Position numbers and translations under genes: made by a program | NCBI GenBank assembly: GCA_965224415.1 | Contig: CBDCZB010000001.1 | Location: 124,001-188,000 of the forward strand | Direction: 5' to 3' | Source: DAOUJI01 sp965224415 | Lineage (GTDB): Bacteria > Chloroflexota > Dehalococcoidia > Lucifugimonadales > JAGWBF01 | DNA length: 64,000 nt | Notes under the pieces: generated by a model | Told to the model about the DNA's origin: nothing | Databases searched by the model: none | Seen by the model: only the letters and a program-made list of their open reading frames with translations | In this document: positions 1 to 8,972 of the stretch, one piece after another | Layout of the letters: every line of letters begins with the position of its first letter | Numbering within the stretch: the first letter of the stretch is position 1

Positions 1-1477
1 CGGTGTCGCTCACTGGTTGTGGAGGGACGGGTTTCGTGACTTCACGGCGCGCCTCGCTCGTGAAAGCTGAAATGACCAAGCCTATCACCATTAGGCCGCC
101 CATAGCCCAGAGGGCGCGCTGCACTCCGATTACGAACGCGCGAGGTTCTTCGGCGACTGCGTCCAGCGTGGAGTCGACGCCCATAGAGGCCATAGTTGCA
201 ACAACTATGGCTGTCAGCGCTGCGATGCCAACCACAGAGGCCGTGTTTCTAGTCAGTTGAGTCAATGCCGAGACCACTCCATACCTGTGACGCTCAACCG
301 CGCTAAGTATGGAGCTGGTGTTAGGGGAGATGAACAGTCCGAGGCCGGTCATTTGCGCCGTAATCAATACTATGACGACCACAAGTGAAGTGTTTTCATC
401 CAGGGTCGCCGCCAGAGCAAACAGGCTGGCCGACGACAGGACCATGCCTGCGACGGTCAGTTTTCTCCAGCCCACTTTGTCGGAGATGCCGCCCGCTATA
501 GGCCCGACGAGGGTCATGGCCACGGCGCCGGAGATCAAAATCAGCCCCGCTTCTCTGGGACTGTATCCCAACACGTCCTGAAGGTAGATGGGCATGAGGA
601 ACATGGCCGACACCACCCCCAGGAAGGAGAGCCAGCCCGCCGCTACACCCCTGGCGAATACAGGCCTCTTAAAAAGCCGGAGGTCCAACATGGGGTTGGG
701 GACTCGCAGCTCCCACCAGATGAACGCAAATCCCAACCCGACCGACAGCGCCAGTCCGGTTGCGCATAAGACCGAGTCCCAGCCCAGCCGGTTGCCGTTG
801 GTGATGGTTAATAGGAACACTAACAGAGCCACAGCGGACAATACGGCGCCTCCCCAGTCGAACGCCGGCGCCCGACCGGCGGCTGCGTCCTGGGATATCA
901 GCTTGTTGTTCAATACCAGGACGGAGGCCGCTATGGCTATCACGGCCGTAGGCACGTTGATGAGGAAGACGGCTTCCCAACCGAAAGCGTCGATCAATAA
1001 TCCGCTTATCACAGGCCCCAGGATGGCGCCTGTTCCGACGACTCCCAGATGGAGACCCAAGGCTTTGCCCCTCTCCTCGCTGGGGAACACTGAGACTATC
1101 ATGGCCATGCCGTTGGCTTGAATCATGGCTGACCCAACGCCCTGCAGGGCCTTGGCGGCTATGAGCATTCCCAGGAACGTGGCCGACCCCGCCATGACGG
1201 AGGTCAGGGCGAATATGATGAGGCCTATTACGTAGACTTTCTTACGGCCTATGATGTCGGCGATGCGTCCGGCCGGCAGGAGGAAGACCGATATGAACAG
1301 GGTCTCTCCGATGGTCACCCATTGGACGGTGGAAAGGTCTGCGTCGAAGTGCTTCCCGATGGTGGACAGCGCCAGCGGCACGCTGGCCGCGCTTATCACG
1401 GAGACGAATGTCCCCAAGGCAATGGCGCCAAAGACCCACCACTTGTAGTTGGAAGAGAAGATTGCGGAAAGCGGCAT
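1..1477 (-). CDS. MFS drug/H+ antiporter, DHA2 (14-TM) type, 3' end cut by window
   Basis: Read on the minus strand this is one open frame of more than 490 codons from an ATG at 1477 to the window edge with no stop, so the C-terminus lies outside. The start reads MPLSAIFSSNYKWWVFG, followed by a hydrophobic helix, the sequence STIGKHFDADLSTVQWV and then GRIADIIGRKKVYVIG. The last is the classic MFS loop 2-3 motif, and the VQWV box is typical of DHA2 (EmrB/QacA-like) exporters. The length and repeated hydrophobic stretches fit 14 membrane segments. The role is probably proton-driven efflux of a small molecule; the substrate cannot be told. No strong Shine-Dalgarno precedes the ATG. Opposite-strand open frames here are its antisense. 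Confidence 0.88.
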   Translation of the reverse strand, partial: MPLSAIFSSNYKWWVFGAIALGTFVSVISAASVPLALSTIGKHFDADLSTVQWVTIGETLFISVFLLPAGRIADIIGRKKVYVIGLIIFALTSVMAGSATFLGMLIAAKALQGVGSAMIQANGMAMIVSVFPSEERGKALGLHLGVVGTGAILGPVISGLLIDAFGWEAVFLINVPTAVIAIAASVLVLNNKLISQDAAAGRAPAFDWGGAVLSAVALLVFLLTITNGNRLGWDSVLCATGLALSVGLGFAFIWWELRVPNPMLDLRLFKRPVFARGVAAGWLSFLGVVSAMFLMPIYLQDVLGYSPREAGLILISGAVAMTLVGPIAGGISDKVGWRKLTVAGMVLSSASLFALAATLDENTSLVVVIVLITAQMTGLGLFISPNTSSILSAVERHRYGVVSALTQLTRNTASVVGIAALTAIVVATMASMGVDSTLDAVAEEPRAFVIGVQRALWAMGGLMVIGLVISAFTSEARREVTKPVPPQPVSDT

Positions 1478-1701
1478 TGTACGAGATGTGTGAAAGGTTA
1501 CTATGGCCCAACATGGCGGCGCCCGTCAATGGCGCACAGCCGGAGGGTCTCCGGCAAGAACGTAGGTGGGGCTATTGCCGGGTGCGTTGGGTGACTCGCG
1601 AGGCTACGAGAGGGAAATCAAAGAGCCAAATGTGATTCCTGCGAGGAGTCCCGCCCGGCTCTTATTCTATCTGTAAGCCGTTTGCTTGGGCCTGTTGTTG
1701 G

Positions 1702-1777
1702 TGCCCCCGATGGGCTTCGATCCCATGATCTCCACCTTGAAAGGGTGGCGTCCTTGGCCAGGCTAGACGACGGGGGC
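1702..1777 (-). tRNA. tRNA-Glu (anticodon TTC)
   Basis: The reverse complement folds into a 76-nt cloverleaf. It has a 7-bp acceptor GCCCCCG/CGGGGGC with discriminator A, an anticodon stem CCACC/GGTGG around loop CTTTCAA (anticodon TTC), and a T stem ATGGG/CCCAT. CCA is not encoded. The T-loop reads ATCGAAG instead of the usual TTCRANY, so position 54 is A; this is unusual and reported separately. A TATAAT box lies just upstream. Confidence 0.9.
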
Positions 1778-1787
1778 ACGGGGTCGA

Positions 1788-1793
1788 ATTATA
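1788..1793 (-). promoter_or_regulatory. -10 box (TATAAT) for tRNA-Glu
   Basis: A perfect TATAAT on the minus strand ends 10 nt before the tRNA 5' end, the right distance for initiation a few bases upstream of the tRNA. Any -35 element would lie inside the 3' end of argC, where only a weak match is seen. Confidence 0.55.
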
Positions 1794-1799
1794 CAGCAG

Positions 1800-2831
1800 C
1801 TATGGGTAGACTGCCACAGCTTCCAACGACGCTGTCTCCGGCCAGCCGAACATCAGGTTCATGTTCTGGATGGCCTGGCCAGCGGCGCCCTTCACAAGGT
1901 TGTCCAGGCAGCTGATTACTATCAGCTTCCCTGTGCGGACATCCACCGTCGGATAGACCAGGCACATGTTGTTGCCCAGCGTCTGCTTGGTCTGAGGAGG
2001 CGCTGCTGTGACCTTCACGAACGGCTCCCCGGCGTAGAAGTCCTGGTAGAGTTCCCGGACTGAGGCCCTGGCTTCCTCCCACGAAGAGAACGCCCCTGGA
2101 CGCAGCTGTGCGTAGCAAGAACTTAGGATTCCGCGCGTCATGGGTATCAGGTGGGTCAGGAATGTGAGGTTGAGGCCGTTTCCCGAAAGCCTGCCAAGCT
2201 CCTGGGTGATCTCGGGCAGATGGCGGTGTCCGTCCAACGAGTAGGCGAACACGTTCTCGTTGACCTCGGAGTAGTGGTTGGTCAGGCCCAGACTGCGGCC
2301 CCCGCCGGAAACTCCCGACTTGCTGTCCACCACGACGCCCGGGTCTATGATGCCCTCCTCCACGGCCGGGGCCAGAGCAAGGATGGCGCTGGTGGGATAG
2401 CAGCCGGGGTTGGCTACCAGATTGGCCTGGGCTATCTCATCCCGGTTAAGCTCCGTCAAGCCGTAGGCGGCTTCCTCCAGGTATTGAGGGCCGGGGTGGG
2501 TTGTCTTGTACCAGTACTCATACTCGGACACGCTCTTCAAGCGGAAGTCGGCGGAGATGTCCACGACTTTGACGCCGTCCTCCAAGAGAGGAATGCACGC
2601 CTCCGCGCTAGCCTTATGGGGCAGCGCAGAAAAGACTAGGTCCAGGCTGCCGCTAAGCTCAGGCTCGATTTCCAAGTCCAAGTCCCACAGGTGAGGAAAG
2701 ACCTCCCCCAGCTGTTGGCCCGCCGAACTTCGACCCGTCACTGACGCAATTTCCACGTCGGGCCGCCGGTGCAGCAGCCTCGCAAGCTCTGAGCCTGAGT
2801 AACCTGTCACGTTGATGATGCCGACTTTCAC
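1800..2831 (-). CDS. argC: N-acetyl-gamma-glutamyl-phosphate reductase
   Basis: This enzyme carries out the NADPH-dependent reduction of N-acetylglutamyl-5-phosphate to the semialdehyde, the third step of arginine biosynthesis, in the cytosol. At 343 residues it has the normal family length. The N-terminus reads VGIINVTGYSGSELARLL, a Rossmann NADP-binding loop. The catalytic signature NPGCYPTS with its Cys nucleophile lies near residue 145, and the HRHLPEI stretch is present. The start is GTG with AGGAGA a few bases upstream. No other arginine genes are nearby, so it stands apart from an arg operon here. Confidence 0.96.
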   Translation of the reverse strand: MKVGIINVTGYSGSELARLLHRRPDVEIASVTGRSSAGQQLGEVFPHLWDLDLEIEPELSGSLDLVFSALPHKASAEACIPLLEDGVKVVDISADFRLKSVSEYEYWYKTTHPGPQYLEEAAYGLTELNRDEIAQANLVANPGCYPTSAILALAPAVEEGIIDPGVVVDSKSGVSGGGRSLGLTNHYSEVNENVFAYSLDGHRHLPEITQELGRLSGNGLNLTFLTHLIPMTRGILSSCYAQLRPGAFSSWEEARASVRELYQDFYAGEPFVKVTAAPPQTKQTLGNNMCLVYPTVDVRTGKLIVISCLDNLVKGAAGQAIQNMNLMFGWPETASLEAVAVYP

Positions 2832-2863
2832 CTTGGTTCTCCTGAGATTGAGTGGAAGCTCAA

Positions 2864-3712
2864 TTATACACTGTCACCGGGAGCTGAGTTCATGGGCGGT
2901 ATGGGCGGAGTATGGGGAACGCGGCCGGAGTGGGATGTGTTGGGGGCTTTCGTGGTCGCTCTCGGCTTCTTTGAGAAACTTCCCACTGAAGGGCAGCCGT
3001 CAGCCAACGGGCAGACCTCGCACAAGGGCCGTTGGGCCTTGCATACCCGCCGCCCGTGGGTGATTAGGCCCATGTGGAAGTCGAAGACCTCGTCTGGCCT
3101 TACGGTGCGTTCCAGGATGTCATGGGCCTGGTCGAAGTCGGCCTTCTGCCCTATCAGCCCAAGCCGCTTGGCCACGCGGTAGACGTGGGTGTCCACTGCC
3201 ATGGCCGGCATTCCCAGGGAGAAGCAGAGAATCACCGCGGCGGTCTTTGGACCGATGCCAGGTAGGCTTTTCAGCCAATCCTTGGCCTCGTCCAGCGGCA
3301 TGCCTTTCAGGAAGTACAGGTCCAGGCTGCCCCGTTTCTCCAGGATCAGGTTCAAGACCTCTTTGATGCGGGGCGCCTTGACCCGCGCCAAGCCTCCGAT
3401 GGAGACTTTCTGGGAGATGACGGTCACGTCCCCGTGCGCCACAGCATCGAAAGACCCGAAATGTTCCATGAGGTTGTTGAAAGCCCGCTCGGAGTTCAGG
3501 TCCGAGGTGTGTTGGGAAAGGATGGTGAAGACCACTTCGGCAATGGGGTCGTAACGAGGAGTGTGGTCGAAGGGGCCGTACTCAGCCGTTAGGGTCTCCA
3601 ACACCCTGGGTGCAGGGACTCTATTCCGTCTTGGTCTAGCGCCCGCGCCTTTGCGCCTGCTCCTGGCGGGACCCGGTTTAGCCAGTGTGTCCATGACATG
3701 GGATTTTATCAT
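2864..3712 (-). CDS. nth: Endonuclease III-family DNA glycosylase/AP lyase
   Basis: A HhH-GPD base-excision repair enzyme that removes oxidised pyrimidines and nicks AP sites. The helix-hairpin-helix reads LPGIGPKTAAV with the catalytic Lys, followed by the conserved Asp in VDTHVYRV. A [4Fe-4S] motif C-x6-C-x2-C-x5-C closes the core (CKAQRPLCEVCPLADGC). The protein is 282 residues, with a basic, proline-rich N-terminal extension and a roughly 30-residue tail beyond the E. coli enzyme. The start could be the ATG at 3712 or an in-frame ATG six codons later. It is divergent from tldD. Confidence 0.93.
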   Translation of the reverse strand: MIKSHVMDTLAKPGPARSRRKGAGARPRRNRVPAPRVLETLTAEYGPFDHTPRYDPIAEVVFTILSQHTSDLNSERAFNNLMEHFGSFDAVAHGDVTVISQKVSIGGLARVKAPRIKEVLNLILEKRGSLDLYFLKGMPLDEAKDWLKSLPGIGPKTAAVILCFSLGMPAMAVDTHVYRVAKRLGLIGQKADFDQAHDILERTVRPDEVFDFHMGLITHGRRVCKAQRPLCEVCPLADGCPSVGSFSKKPRATTKAPNTSHSGRVPHTPPIPPMNSAPGDSV

Positions 3713-3745
3713 CTTTTGCAGCGGCCCATATCCGTCAGCGGCCTG

Positions 3746-3754
3746 TGATATAGT
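3746..3754 (+). promoter_or_regulatory. Extended -10 promoter candidate for tldD
   Basis: TGATATAGT matches the extended -10 form TGnTATAnT. No clear -35 is seen. Transcription would begin near 3761, at the foot of the inverted repeat 3757-3807, so that repeat would form at the 5' end of the tldD message. Confidence 0.35.
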
Positions 3755-3756
3755 AA

Positions 3757-3807
3757 GGGCGGCCCGCTCAGATCAGAGCGCTCCATGCAGGCTGGAGCGG
3801 GCCGCCC
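3757..3807 (+). repeat. 13-bp inverted repeat in the tldD leader
   Basis: GGGCGGCCCGCTC at 3757-3769 is perfectly complementary to GAGCGGGCCGCCC at 3795-3807, with a 25-nt loop. It lies between divergent nth and tldD and ends 34 nt before the tldD ATG. No T run follows, so it is not a simple terminator. It may be a 5'-UTR structure or a protein-binding site. Confidence 0.55.
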
Positions 3808-3841
3808 AGACTACGAACAGGAATAAGAAAGCAGAGTCCTG

Positions 3842-5221
3842 ATGACCATCAACAGTGAAGATATTCGAGACAGGATTGGAGACGCTCTAAAAGGCCATGA
3901 CGCCCGGTACATCGAAATCCGGGTTGAGGAGGGCGAGAGCAGCCATATCCGCTACCGCGGCAAGGAGCTGGACGAAATAGGCCGCACATCCAGCGTGGGA
4001 GGCTGCATCCGTGCGCTGGCCGGCGGGTGGGGGTTCGTCAGCTTCAACAACCTGGAAGGCCTCCGTGAAAAAGTCGCCACCGCCGTGCGGAACGCCCAAT
4101 TTGTAAACGACACTGGAATAGAAATCGCTCCGATCGAGCCTGTCGTGGACATAGTTCCCCCCGTCTTAAAGAAGGACCCACGCGGCGTTTCCCTGGCGGA
4201 CAAAAAAGCTCTGATGGATGAGTATGTCGAGATAGTGAACTCCAACCCCAAAATCACCAGCGGGACCGTGGCCTACTCCGACGGAGGCCGCTCCCGCATT
4301 TTCGCCACTTCTGACGGCGCATACATACAGCAGCAAAAGGTGGACGTCAGTCTGAGGCTCAACGCCATGGCCCGGGACGGAGGCGAGGTGCAGCAGTCGG
4401 GCGTGAGCCTGGGGTCTAACGGCGACTACGGGTTCGTCGAGACTCTCCATGAGACGGCCAAGGAAATCTCGGACCGGGCCGTCGCTCTTCTAACCGCTCC
4501 CCAGGTGAAGGGTGGTGAGTACACCGTAGTATTGGAGCCGGTGCTGGCAGGGGTGTTCGTGCATGAGGCATTCGGCCACCTGTCGGAGGCCGACCACGTG
4601 TATGAAAACGAGCGCATGAAAGAAATCATGGTCATGGGCAAGCGTTTCGGAGGCCCCCACCTGAATGTAGTCGATGGAGCGGCTGTGGAAGGACTGCGGG
4701 GAAGCTACAAGTACGACGACGAAGGGGTCAGGTCCACCCGGTCCTACCTGCTGAAAGAGGGAGTGCTGGTGGGACGGCTCCATTCCAGGGAGACTGCTGC
4801 GACTTTGGGCGAAACTCCCACGGGCAACGCCAGGGCCATCTCGTCCTCTTTCCCGCCCATCGTGCGCATGACCAACACCTTTATCGAGCCGGGGGAGAAC
4901 ACCCTGGAGGACCTTCTCGCCGACGTGAAGGACGGCCTTTATGTGAGCAACTGGTACGGGGGCATGACCTCTATGGAGCAGTTCACCTTCTCCGCCGGAG
5001 AGACCTACGCCATAAGAAATGGCCGCATTGAGGAGCTGATGAGGCCCGTGCTGCTGTCGGGCAACCTGTTCACGACCTTGGAGAACCTGGACGCTGTGGC
5101 CAACGACCTGGACATGAACCAGGGCGGCGGATGCGGCAAAGGCGGCCAGTCGCCCCTGCCCGTGTCCAACGGCAGTCCTCATATACGCATCCAGAAGTGC
5201 CTGATCGGAGGGACCTCCTAA
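3842..5221 (+). CDS. tldD: TldD metalloprotease subunit
   Basis: The catalytic half of the TldD/TldE (PmbA) zinc protease, which trims unfolded or modified peptides in the cytosol. The HExxxH zinc motif is HEAFGH at residues 241-246, followed by LSEADH. The N-terminal half shows the family substrate-cleft region, and a GGCGKGGQSPLPV stretch sits near the C-terminus. The protein is 459 residues, as expected. Its stop codon overlaps the tldE ATG by one base (TAATG), so the two subunits are translationally coupled. Confidence 0.95.
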   Translation: MTINSEDIRDRIGDALKGHDARYIEIRVEEGESSHIRYRGKELDEIGRTSSVGGCIRALAGGWGFVSFNNLEGLREKVATAVRNAQFVNDTGIEIAPIEPVVDIVPPVLKKDPRGVSLADKKALMDEYVEIVNSNPKITSGTVAYSDGGRSRIFATSDGAYIQQQKVDVSLRLNAMARDGGEVQQSGVSLGSNGDYGFVETLHETAKEISDRAVALLTAPQVKGGEYTVVLEPVLAGVFVHEAFGHLSEADHVYENERMKEIMVMGKRFGGPHLNVVDGAAVEGLRGSYKYDDEGVRSTRSYLLKEGVLVGRLHSRETAATLGETPTGNARAISSSFPPIVRMTNTFIEPGENTLEDLLADVKDGLYVSNWYGGMTSMEQFTFSAGETYAIRNGRIEELMRPVLLSGNLFTTLENLDAVANDLDMNQGGGCGKGGQSPLPVSNGSPHIRIQKCLIGGTS

Positions 5222-6549
5222 TGGCGTCGGGAATCGACCTTCAACAGCTTCTTGAGAAGGCCTCCAAAGTATCGGAACAGGCCGAGGTGTTCCACCTGGA
5301 CCACAAGGACGAGCCGGTGATGTTCGAGTCCAACCGGCTGAAGCTGGTGGAAGCCAGGGAAAGCTCCGGCGTGGCGGTCAGGCTCATCAAGGACGGCAGG
5401 ATAGGGCTGGCGTCTACATCCAATTTCCAGGACCTGGACTCTCTGGTGAACAACGCACTGGAGATGGTCACATTCGGCCCGGAGGCCAAGCTCGACCTCC
5501 CGTCACACTCCACCTTCACCGAGGTTGACGTATACGACGAGGCCGCCGAGACCTTCCCCATGGAGGACATGATACGCATGGGTCAGGAGGGCATCGACCT
5601 TCTCAGGGAGTCCGACGGGGAGTTGGTCTGCGACGCCACAGTGTCCAAAAGCAAGAACGTCATCACGATATTGAACTCCAAGGGAGGCAGCGCGTCTTAC
5701 TCCAAGACCACTTTCTCAGCTTTCTACCACGGCACCAAAATACAGGGCACCGACATGCTGTTCGTGTCCGACGGGCGTAGTTCGTGCCGCCCATTCTCGG
5801 ACATCTCCGAGTTGGTGGCGTCGGTGAAACTGCAGCTGGAATACTCCCGAGAGCTTGTGCCCGCCCCCACGGGGAGCCTGCCCGTCATCTTCACCCCCAA
5901 GGGAGTGGCCGGAGCATTGCTGTCCCCGCTCCTTTCCGGCTTCAACGGGCGCACGGTGTTCCAGGGTACGTCGCCACTGGTGGACAAGCTGGGCGAGAAG
6001 ATGGTGGGCGAGAGATTCAGCGTCTGGGACCGGCCAACGCTTCCCTATGCCGTGGGCAGCCGCATGTGCGACGACGAAGGAATGCCCACGAGCGACATGC
6101 CCCTTGTGGACGCAGGGACCATCGCCAACTTCCTCTACGACCTGCAGACCGCCGCCCTCGCTGGGGTGGAGAGCACCGCCAGCGCTCAGAGGGGCCTGAG
6201 CAGCCTGCCGTCCCCCGGCGCCAGCGTGATAGTGGTCTCAGAGGGTGAGCGGTCCTACTCCGACATGATTAAGGACCTGGACGAGGGACTCATGGTGGAG
6301 AGGCTGCTGGGCGCGGGGCAGAGCAATATCCTCGGCGGCGATTTCAACGCAAACGTGCTTTTGGGATACAAGATAGAAAAAGGCAGCGTGGTCGGGCGTG
6401 TCAAAAACACGGTGATTTCTGGTAATGTATACTTGTCCCTCAAGAACATCGTCGGCATCGAGAACGAGAGCCATTGGGTGGGAGGGTCAGTGAAAACACC
6501 CGCGTTATGCCTGGGTGAAGTGTCTGTGGCCACCAAAGAGCAGTCCTGA
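5221..6549 (+). CDS. tldE: TldE/PmbA protease subunit
   Basis: The non-catalytic partner of TldD in the heterodimeric protease. The 442-residue product begins MASGIDLQQLLEKASKV at the ATG overlapping the tldD stop. A longer in-frame opening upstream lies inside tldD and is not used here. It carries the family N-terminal region (FESNRLKLVEARESSGVAVR) and the C-terminal GSVVGRVKNTVISGNVY, and it lacks HExxxH, as TldE should. Transcription probably continues into the HEAT-repeat gene. Confidence 0.93.
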   Translation: MASGIDLQQLLEKASKVSEQAEVFHLDHKDEPVMFESNRLKLVEARESSGVAVRLIKDGRIGLASTSNFQDLDSLVNNALEMVTFGPEAKLDLPSHSTFTEVDVYDEAAETFPMEDMIRMGQEGIDLLRESDGELVCDATVSKSKNVITILNSKGGSASYSKTTFSAFYHGTKIQGTDMLFVSDGRSSCRPFSDISELVASVKLQLEYSRELVPAPTGSLPVIFTPKGVAGALLSPLLSGFNGRTVFQGTSPLVDKLGEKMVGERFSVWDRPTLPYAVGSRMCDDEGMPTSDMPLVDAGTIANFLYDLQTAALAGVESTASAQRGLSSLPSPGASVIVVSEGERSYSDMIKDLDEGLMVERLLGAGQSNILGGDFNANVLLGYKIEKGSVVGRVKNTVISGNVYLSLKNIVGIENESHWVGGSVKTPALCLGEVSVATKEQS

Positions 6550-6574
6550 CATTCCTCGACTTGGAGCGGTTTCC

Positions 6575-7498
6575 TTGTCTCTGGAAAGTTGCATCGGTTC
6601 CCTGCAAGACGAACAAGCTGATCTGGGTTACCAGGTCTTGATTGAGTTGTCCGATCTGACGTCGTCTGAACTCGGAATATTCGCCAGGGCTTGGTTCAAG
6701 CTCTCAGTTCCGCGCAGGGTGGCCGTCGTAGAGCGGATGGTGGAGTTGGGGGAAGAGAATCCGGAGTTGGACTTCTTCTCCATCTACAAGGTCTGCCTCA
6801 AAGACTCGGACGACAAGGTCAGGAGAACTGCGGTTCACGGGCTTTGGGAGTTTGAGGACCGTTCGCTGATTCAGTCGTTGGTGGACCTTCTGCTGTATGA
6901 CTCCTCCGGTGAGGTGAGGGCTGAGGCGGCGATGGGCCTGGGCAAGTTTGCCTCTCTGGCCGAGGACGGCAAGGTGCTGTCCAAGGACGGCGACCTTGTA
7001 CGAGAATCTCTGATGCGCACACTGAGGAAGGACGGCGAGTGGCTGGAGGTCACCCGCAGGGCTTTGGAATCGGCGGCGCCCTTCAACACCCCGGAGATTT
7101 ACAAGCACATACACAAAGCCTACGACAGTGACGACGTGGACCTGAAGTGCAGCTCCATCTATGCCATGGGTCGCACGGGCGAGTCCCAATGGCTCCCTCT
7201 GATATTCCGAGAGCTTCAGAACCCCGATCCACCCATTCGGTATGAAGCCGCCAACGCCTGTGGGCAGCTGGACGACGAAGAAGCGGCTCCCCACCTGTTG
7301 CCGTTGCTCCATGACGACGACCTGCAAGTGCAGTTGGCCGCCATAAACGCCTTGGGCGAAATCGGGGGCCAGATTGCCATGCGGGCGTTGTTCGTGTGCA
7401 TTGAAGGCGAGGACGCAGTCTTGGAAGACGCTGCCCGGACGGCTCTCGAAAACCTGAAAGCAATGGAAGAGCCGCTGGGCTTTAACTACGGGTTCTAG
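6575..7498 (+). CDS. HEAT-repeat (PBS-lyase-like) protein
   Basis: About 307 residues built almost entirely from helical HEAT units, such as DDKVRRTAVHGLWEFED, SSGEVRAEAAMGLGKFA, PPIRYEAANACGQLDDE and DLQVQLAAINALGEIGG. Such proteins are scaffolds or binding platforms; no catalytic motif is visible. I chose the TTG at 6575 because GGAGCGG lies five to six bases upstream. The frame is also open further upstream, overlapping tldE. It is followed immediately by the PPOX gene with no gap. The partner and process are unknown. Confidence 0.8.
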   Translation: MSLESCIGSLQDEQADLGYQVLIELSDLTSSELGIFARAWFKLSVPRRVAVVERMVELGEENPELDFFSIYKVCLKDSDDKVRRTAVHGLWEFEDRSLIQSLVDLLLYDSSGEVRAEAAMGLGKFASLAEDGKVLSKDGDLVRESLMRTLRKDGEWLEVTRRALESAAPFNTPEIYKHIHKAYDSDDVDLKCSSIYAMGRTGESQWLPLIFRELQNPDPPIRYEAANACGQLDDEEAAPHLLPLLHDDDLQVQLAAINALGEIGGQIAMRALFVCIEGEDAVLEDAARTALENLKAMEEPLGFNYGF

Positions 7499-7930
7499 TT
7501 GGACGAGCGGGAGACAGTCCTCGTACAAAACGCCCGTGTGGCCCGGTTCGCAACGGCCGACTCATCTGGCGCCCCGCATCTGATTCCCATATGCTTTGTC
7601 TACGACGGCGCCGCCTTCTACTCCGTCCTTGACCAGAAACCCAAACGCACCTCCGTAACCCGCTTGCGGAGAGTCCGCAACATCTTGGAGAACCCCAAGG
7701 TGGCGCTGGTGATTGACAGCTACGAGGAGGACTGGTCACGCCTATGGTACATCCTGGTTACGGGAACTGCGACGCTCCTGGAGCCTGGGAAGGAGCAGTC
7801 GGAGGCGGTGGCCATGCTCCGGGAGAAATACGCCCAGTACAGAGATATGGACTTGGAGTACGCTCCAGTGATAAAAATAACTCCTGATAAGGTGGTTTCC
7901 TGGGTGGGGTCCGGCTTGCCCGAGGCTTGA
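7499..7930 (+). CDS. PPOX-class (probable F420-dependent) protein
   Basis: 143 residues with the split-barrel FMN/F420 fold: VARFATADSSGAPHLIPICFVYDGAAFYSVLDQKPK near the N-terminus, then RVRNILENPKVALVID. This pattern fits the pyridoxamine-phosphate-oxidase-like family, in particular the Rv0121-like subgroup thought to use F420. The TTG start directly abuts the TAG of the HEAT gene, so the two are coupled. The substrate is unknown. Confidence 0.83.
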   Translation: MDERETVLVQNARVARFATADSSGAPHLIPICFVYDGAAFYSVLDQKPKRTSVTRLRRVRNILENPKVALVIDSYEEDWSRLWYILVTGTATLLEPGKEQSEAVAMLREKYAQYRDMDLEYAPVIKITPDKVVSWVGSGLPEA

Positions 7931-8027
7931 CGCCCCAATTAAAGTTCAGCATGGAGTCGAGGAGACTGCCTCGCACGATACGCCGCATACATCTGAGATT
8001 TGGCAACCGGTTAGGAGGAAGATAGGG

Positions 8028-8273
8028 ATGGCTGACAGCACAATCGAAGTCTATGGCACGTCATGGTGCCCCGACTGCACCAGGTCCAAGAAGTTCCTCA
8101 CCGACAAGAACGTTCCTTTTGAGTGGTTCGATGTCGACGAGGATGAGGAGAAGCGGAAGTACGTCGTCGAGGTCAACGGCGGCAAGCAAATCGTGCCCAC
8201 GATACTGTTCCCCGACGGCTCGGTCTTGGTGGAGCCTTCCAACAGACAGCTCGCCGAAAAGCTGGGAGTCTAG
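8028..8273 (+). CDS. Glutaredoxin-like (mycoredoxin/NrdH-type) protein
   Basis: An 81-residue thioredoxin-fold reductant. The motif YGTSWCPDC sits at the end of the first strand (CPDC active site), followed by a cis-Pro strand QIVPTILFPDGS. It has no signal peptide, so it acts in the cytosol. The start is supported by AGGAGGAAG upstream of the ATG. CPDC is typical of actinobacterial and chloroflexal mycoredoxin-like proteins; whether the cofactor thiol is mycothiol or another cannot be told. Confidence 0.88.
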   Translation: MADSTIEVYGTSWCPDCTRSKKFLTDKNVPFEWFDVDEDEEKRKYVVEVNGGKQIVPTILFPDGSVLVEPSNRQLAEKLGV

Positions 8274-8282
8274 CCGCGCCCT

Positions 8283-8891
8283 CTATACGTCCGCCGCTAT
8301 ATTGTTCATGGCGGTGGGCCGGTGTATCACGGCGGCTTTGCCGACTGACGTGACCGAATAGTAGCCGGGGCGTCCGGGAGTCCGTTCCAGCCAACGGAAT
8401 GTGCTTCTGGCCGAGTTGCGTAGGGTCTGCAGGAAGTCGTTGGGGCGCCGCCAGCCGGCCAGGTCGAAAAGATAGACCAGCTCATCTTCCGAGACTGCGT
8501 CCAGTTCAAGAAACGCCCTGGCTCCCTCAGCAGCCACCACGACCCGCCTCATGTCTCCCACCGGGGCCAGCAACTGGGTGAACTGTACGTACTTGCCCTC
8601 CCGGTCTGTCTTGTTCTCAACTTCGTGGTTTGCCCCGTCTCCTCCGTTTGAGAAGGGCTGGCGGCTGACTTCCAGCCGGTCCGTTACGTCAAGCCCTGAG
8701 GGCCTTTGGGATGGGATCTGTCCGTTGGGCGCTTTTTCCTCCTCGAACAAGCCGGGGAGCGGGTTTTTGTCGGCGGTCTGGTGTGAATTCCTTAGAACGA
8801 ACGCAACGATGTCCCTGATCAGCTGGGCTTCGTCGGATTCCACGACAACATGGGTGTCGTTTGGAAGATTGATGGATACCTTAAATGCCAT
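8283..8891 (-). CDS. Hypothetical protein, possible winged-helix C-terminus
   Basis: 202 residues of unrecognised family. The first 40 residues (MAFKVSINLPNDTHVVVESD) look like a beta-rich domain. A polar, Gly/Asn/Pro-rich linker spans about residues 45-100. The last 90 residues are predominantly helical (VSEDELVYLFDLAGW, NDFLQTLRNSARSTFRWLER) and end in a strand-like TPGRPGYYSVTSVGKAAV, which could be a winged helix. It lies downstream of uvrC on the same strand. No function is assigned. Confidence 0.65.
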   Translation of the reverse strand: MAFKVSINLPNDTHVVVESDEAQLIRDIVAFVLRNSHQTADKNPLPGLFEEEKAPNGQIPSQRPSGLDVTDRLEVSRQPFSNGGDGANHEVENKTDREGKYVQFTQLLAPVGDMRRVVVAAEGARAFLELDAVSEDELVYLFDLAGWRRPNDFLQTLRNSARSTFRWLERTPGRPGYYSVTSVGKAAVIHRPTAMNNIAADV

Positions 8892-8972
8892 GCCCCCTCG
8901 ACCACACCGGAGAACAGCGTCTTGAGCTAGGTTACGACAGTCGGAGGCAGGAATTCAAGGATGCGCCCATGC

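Noticed and set aside
3..1121. Plus-strand open frames antisense to the MFS transporter
   Set aside because: They lack domains and RBS, and the minus-strand frame through the same bases gives a clear MFS protein with the loop 2-3 motif.
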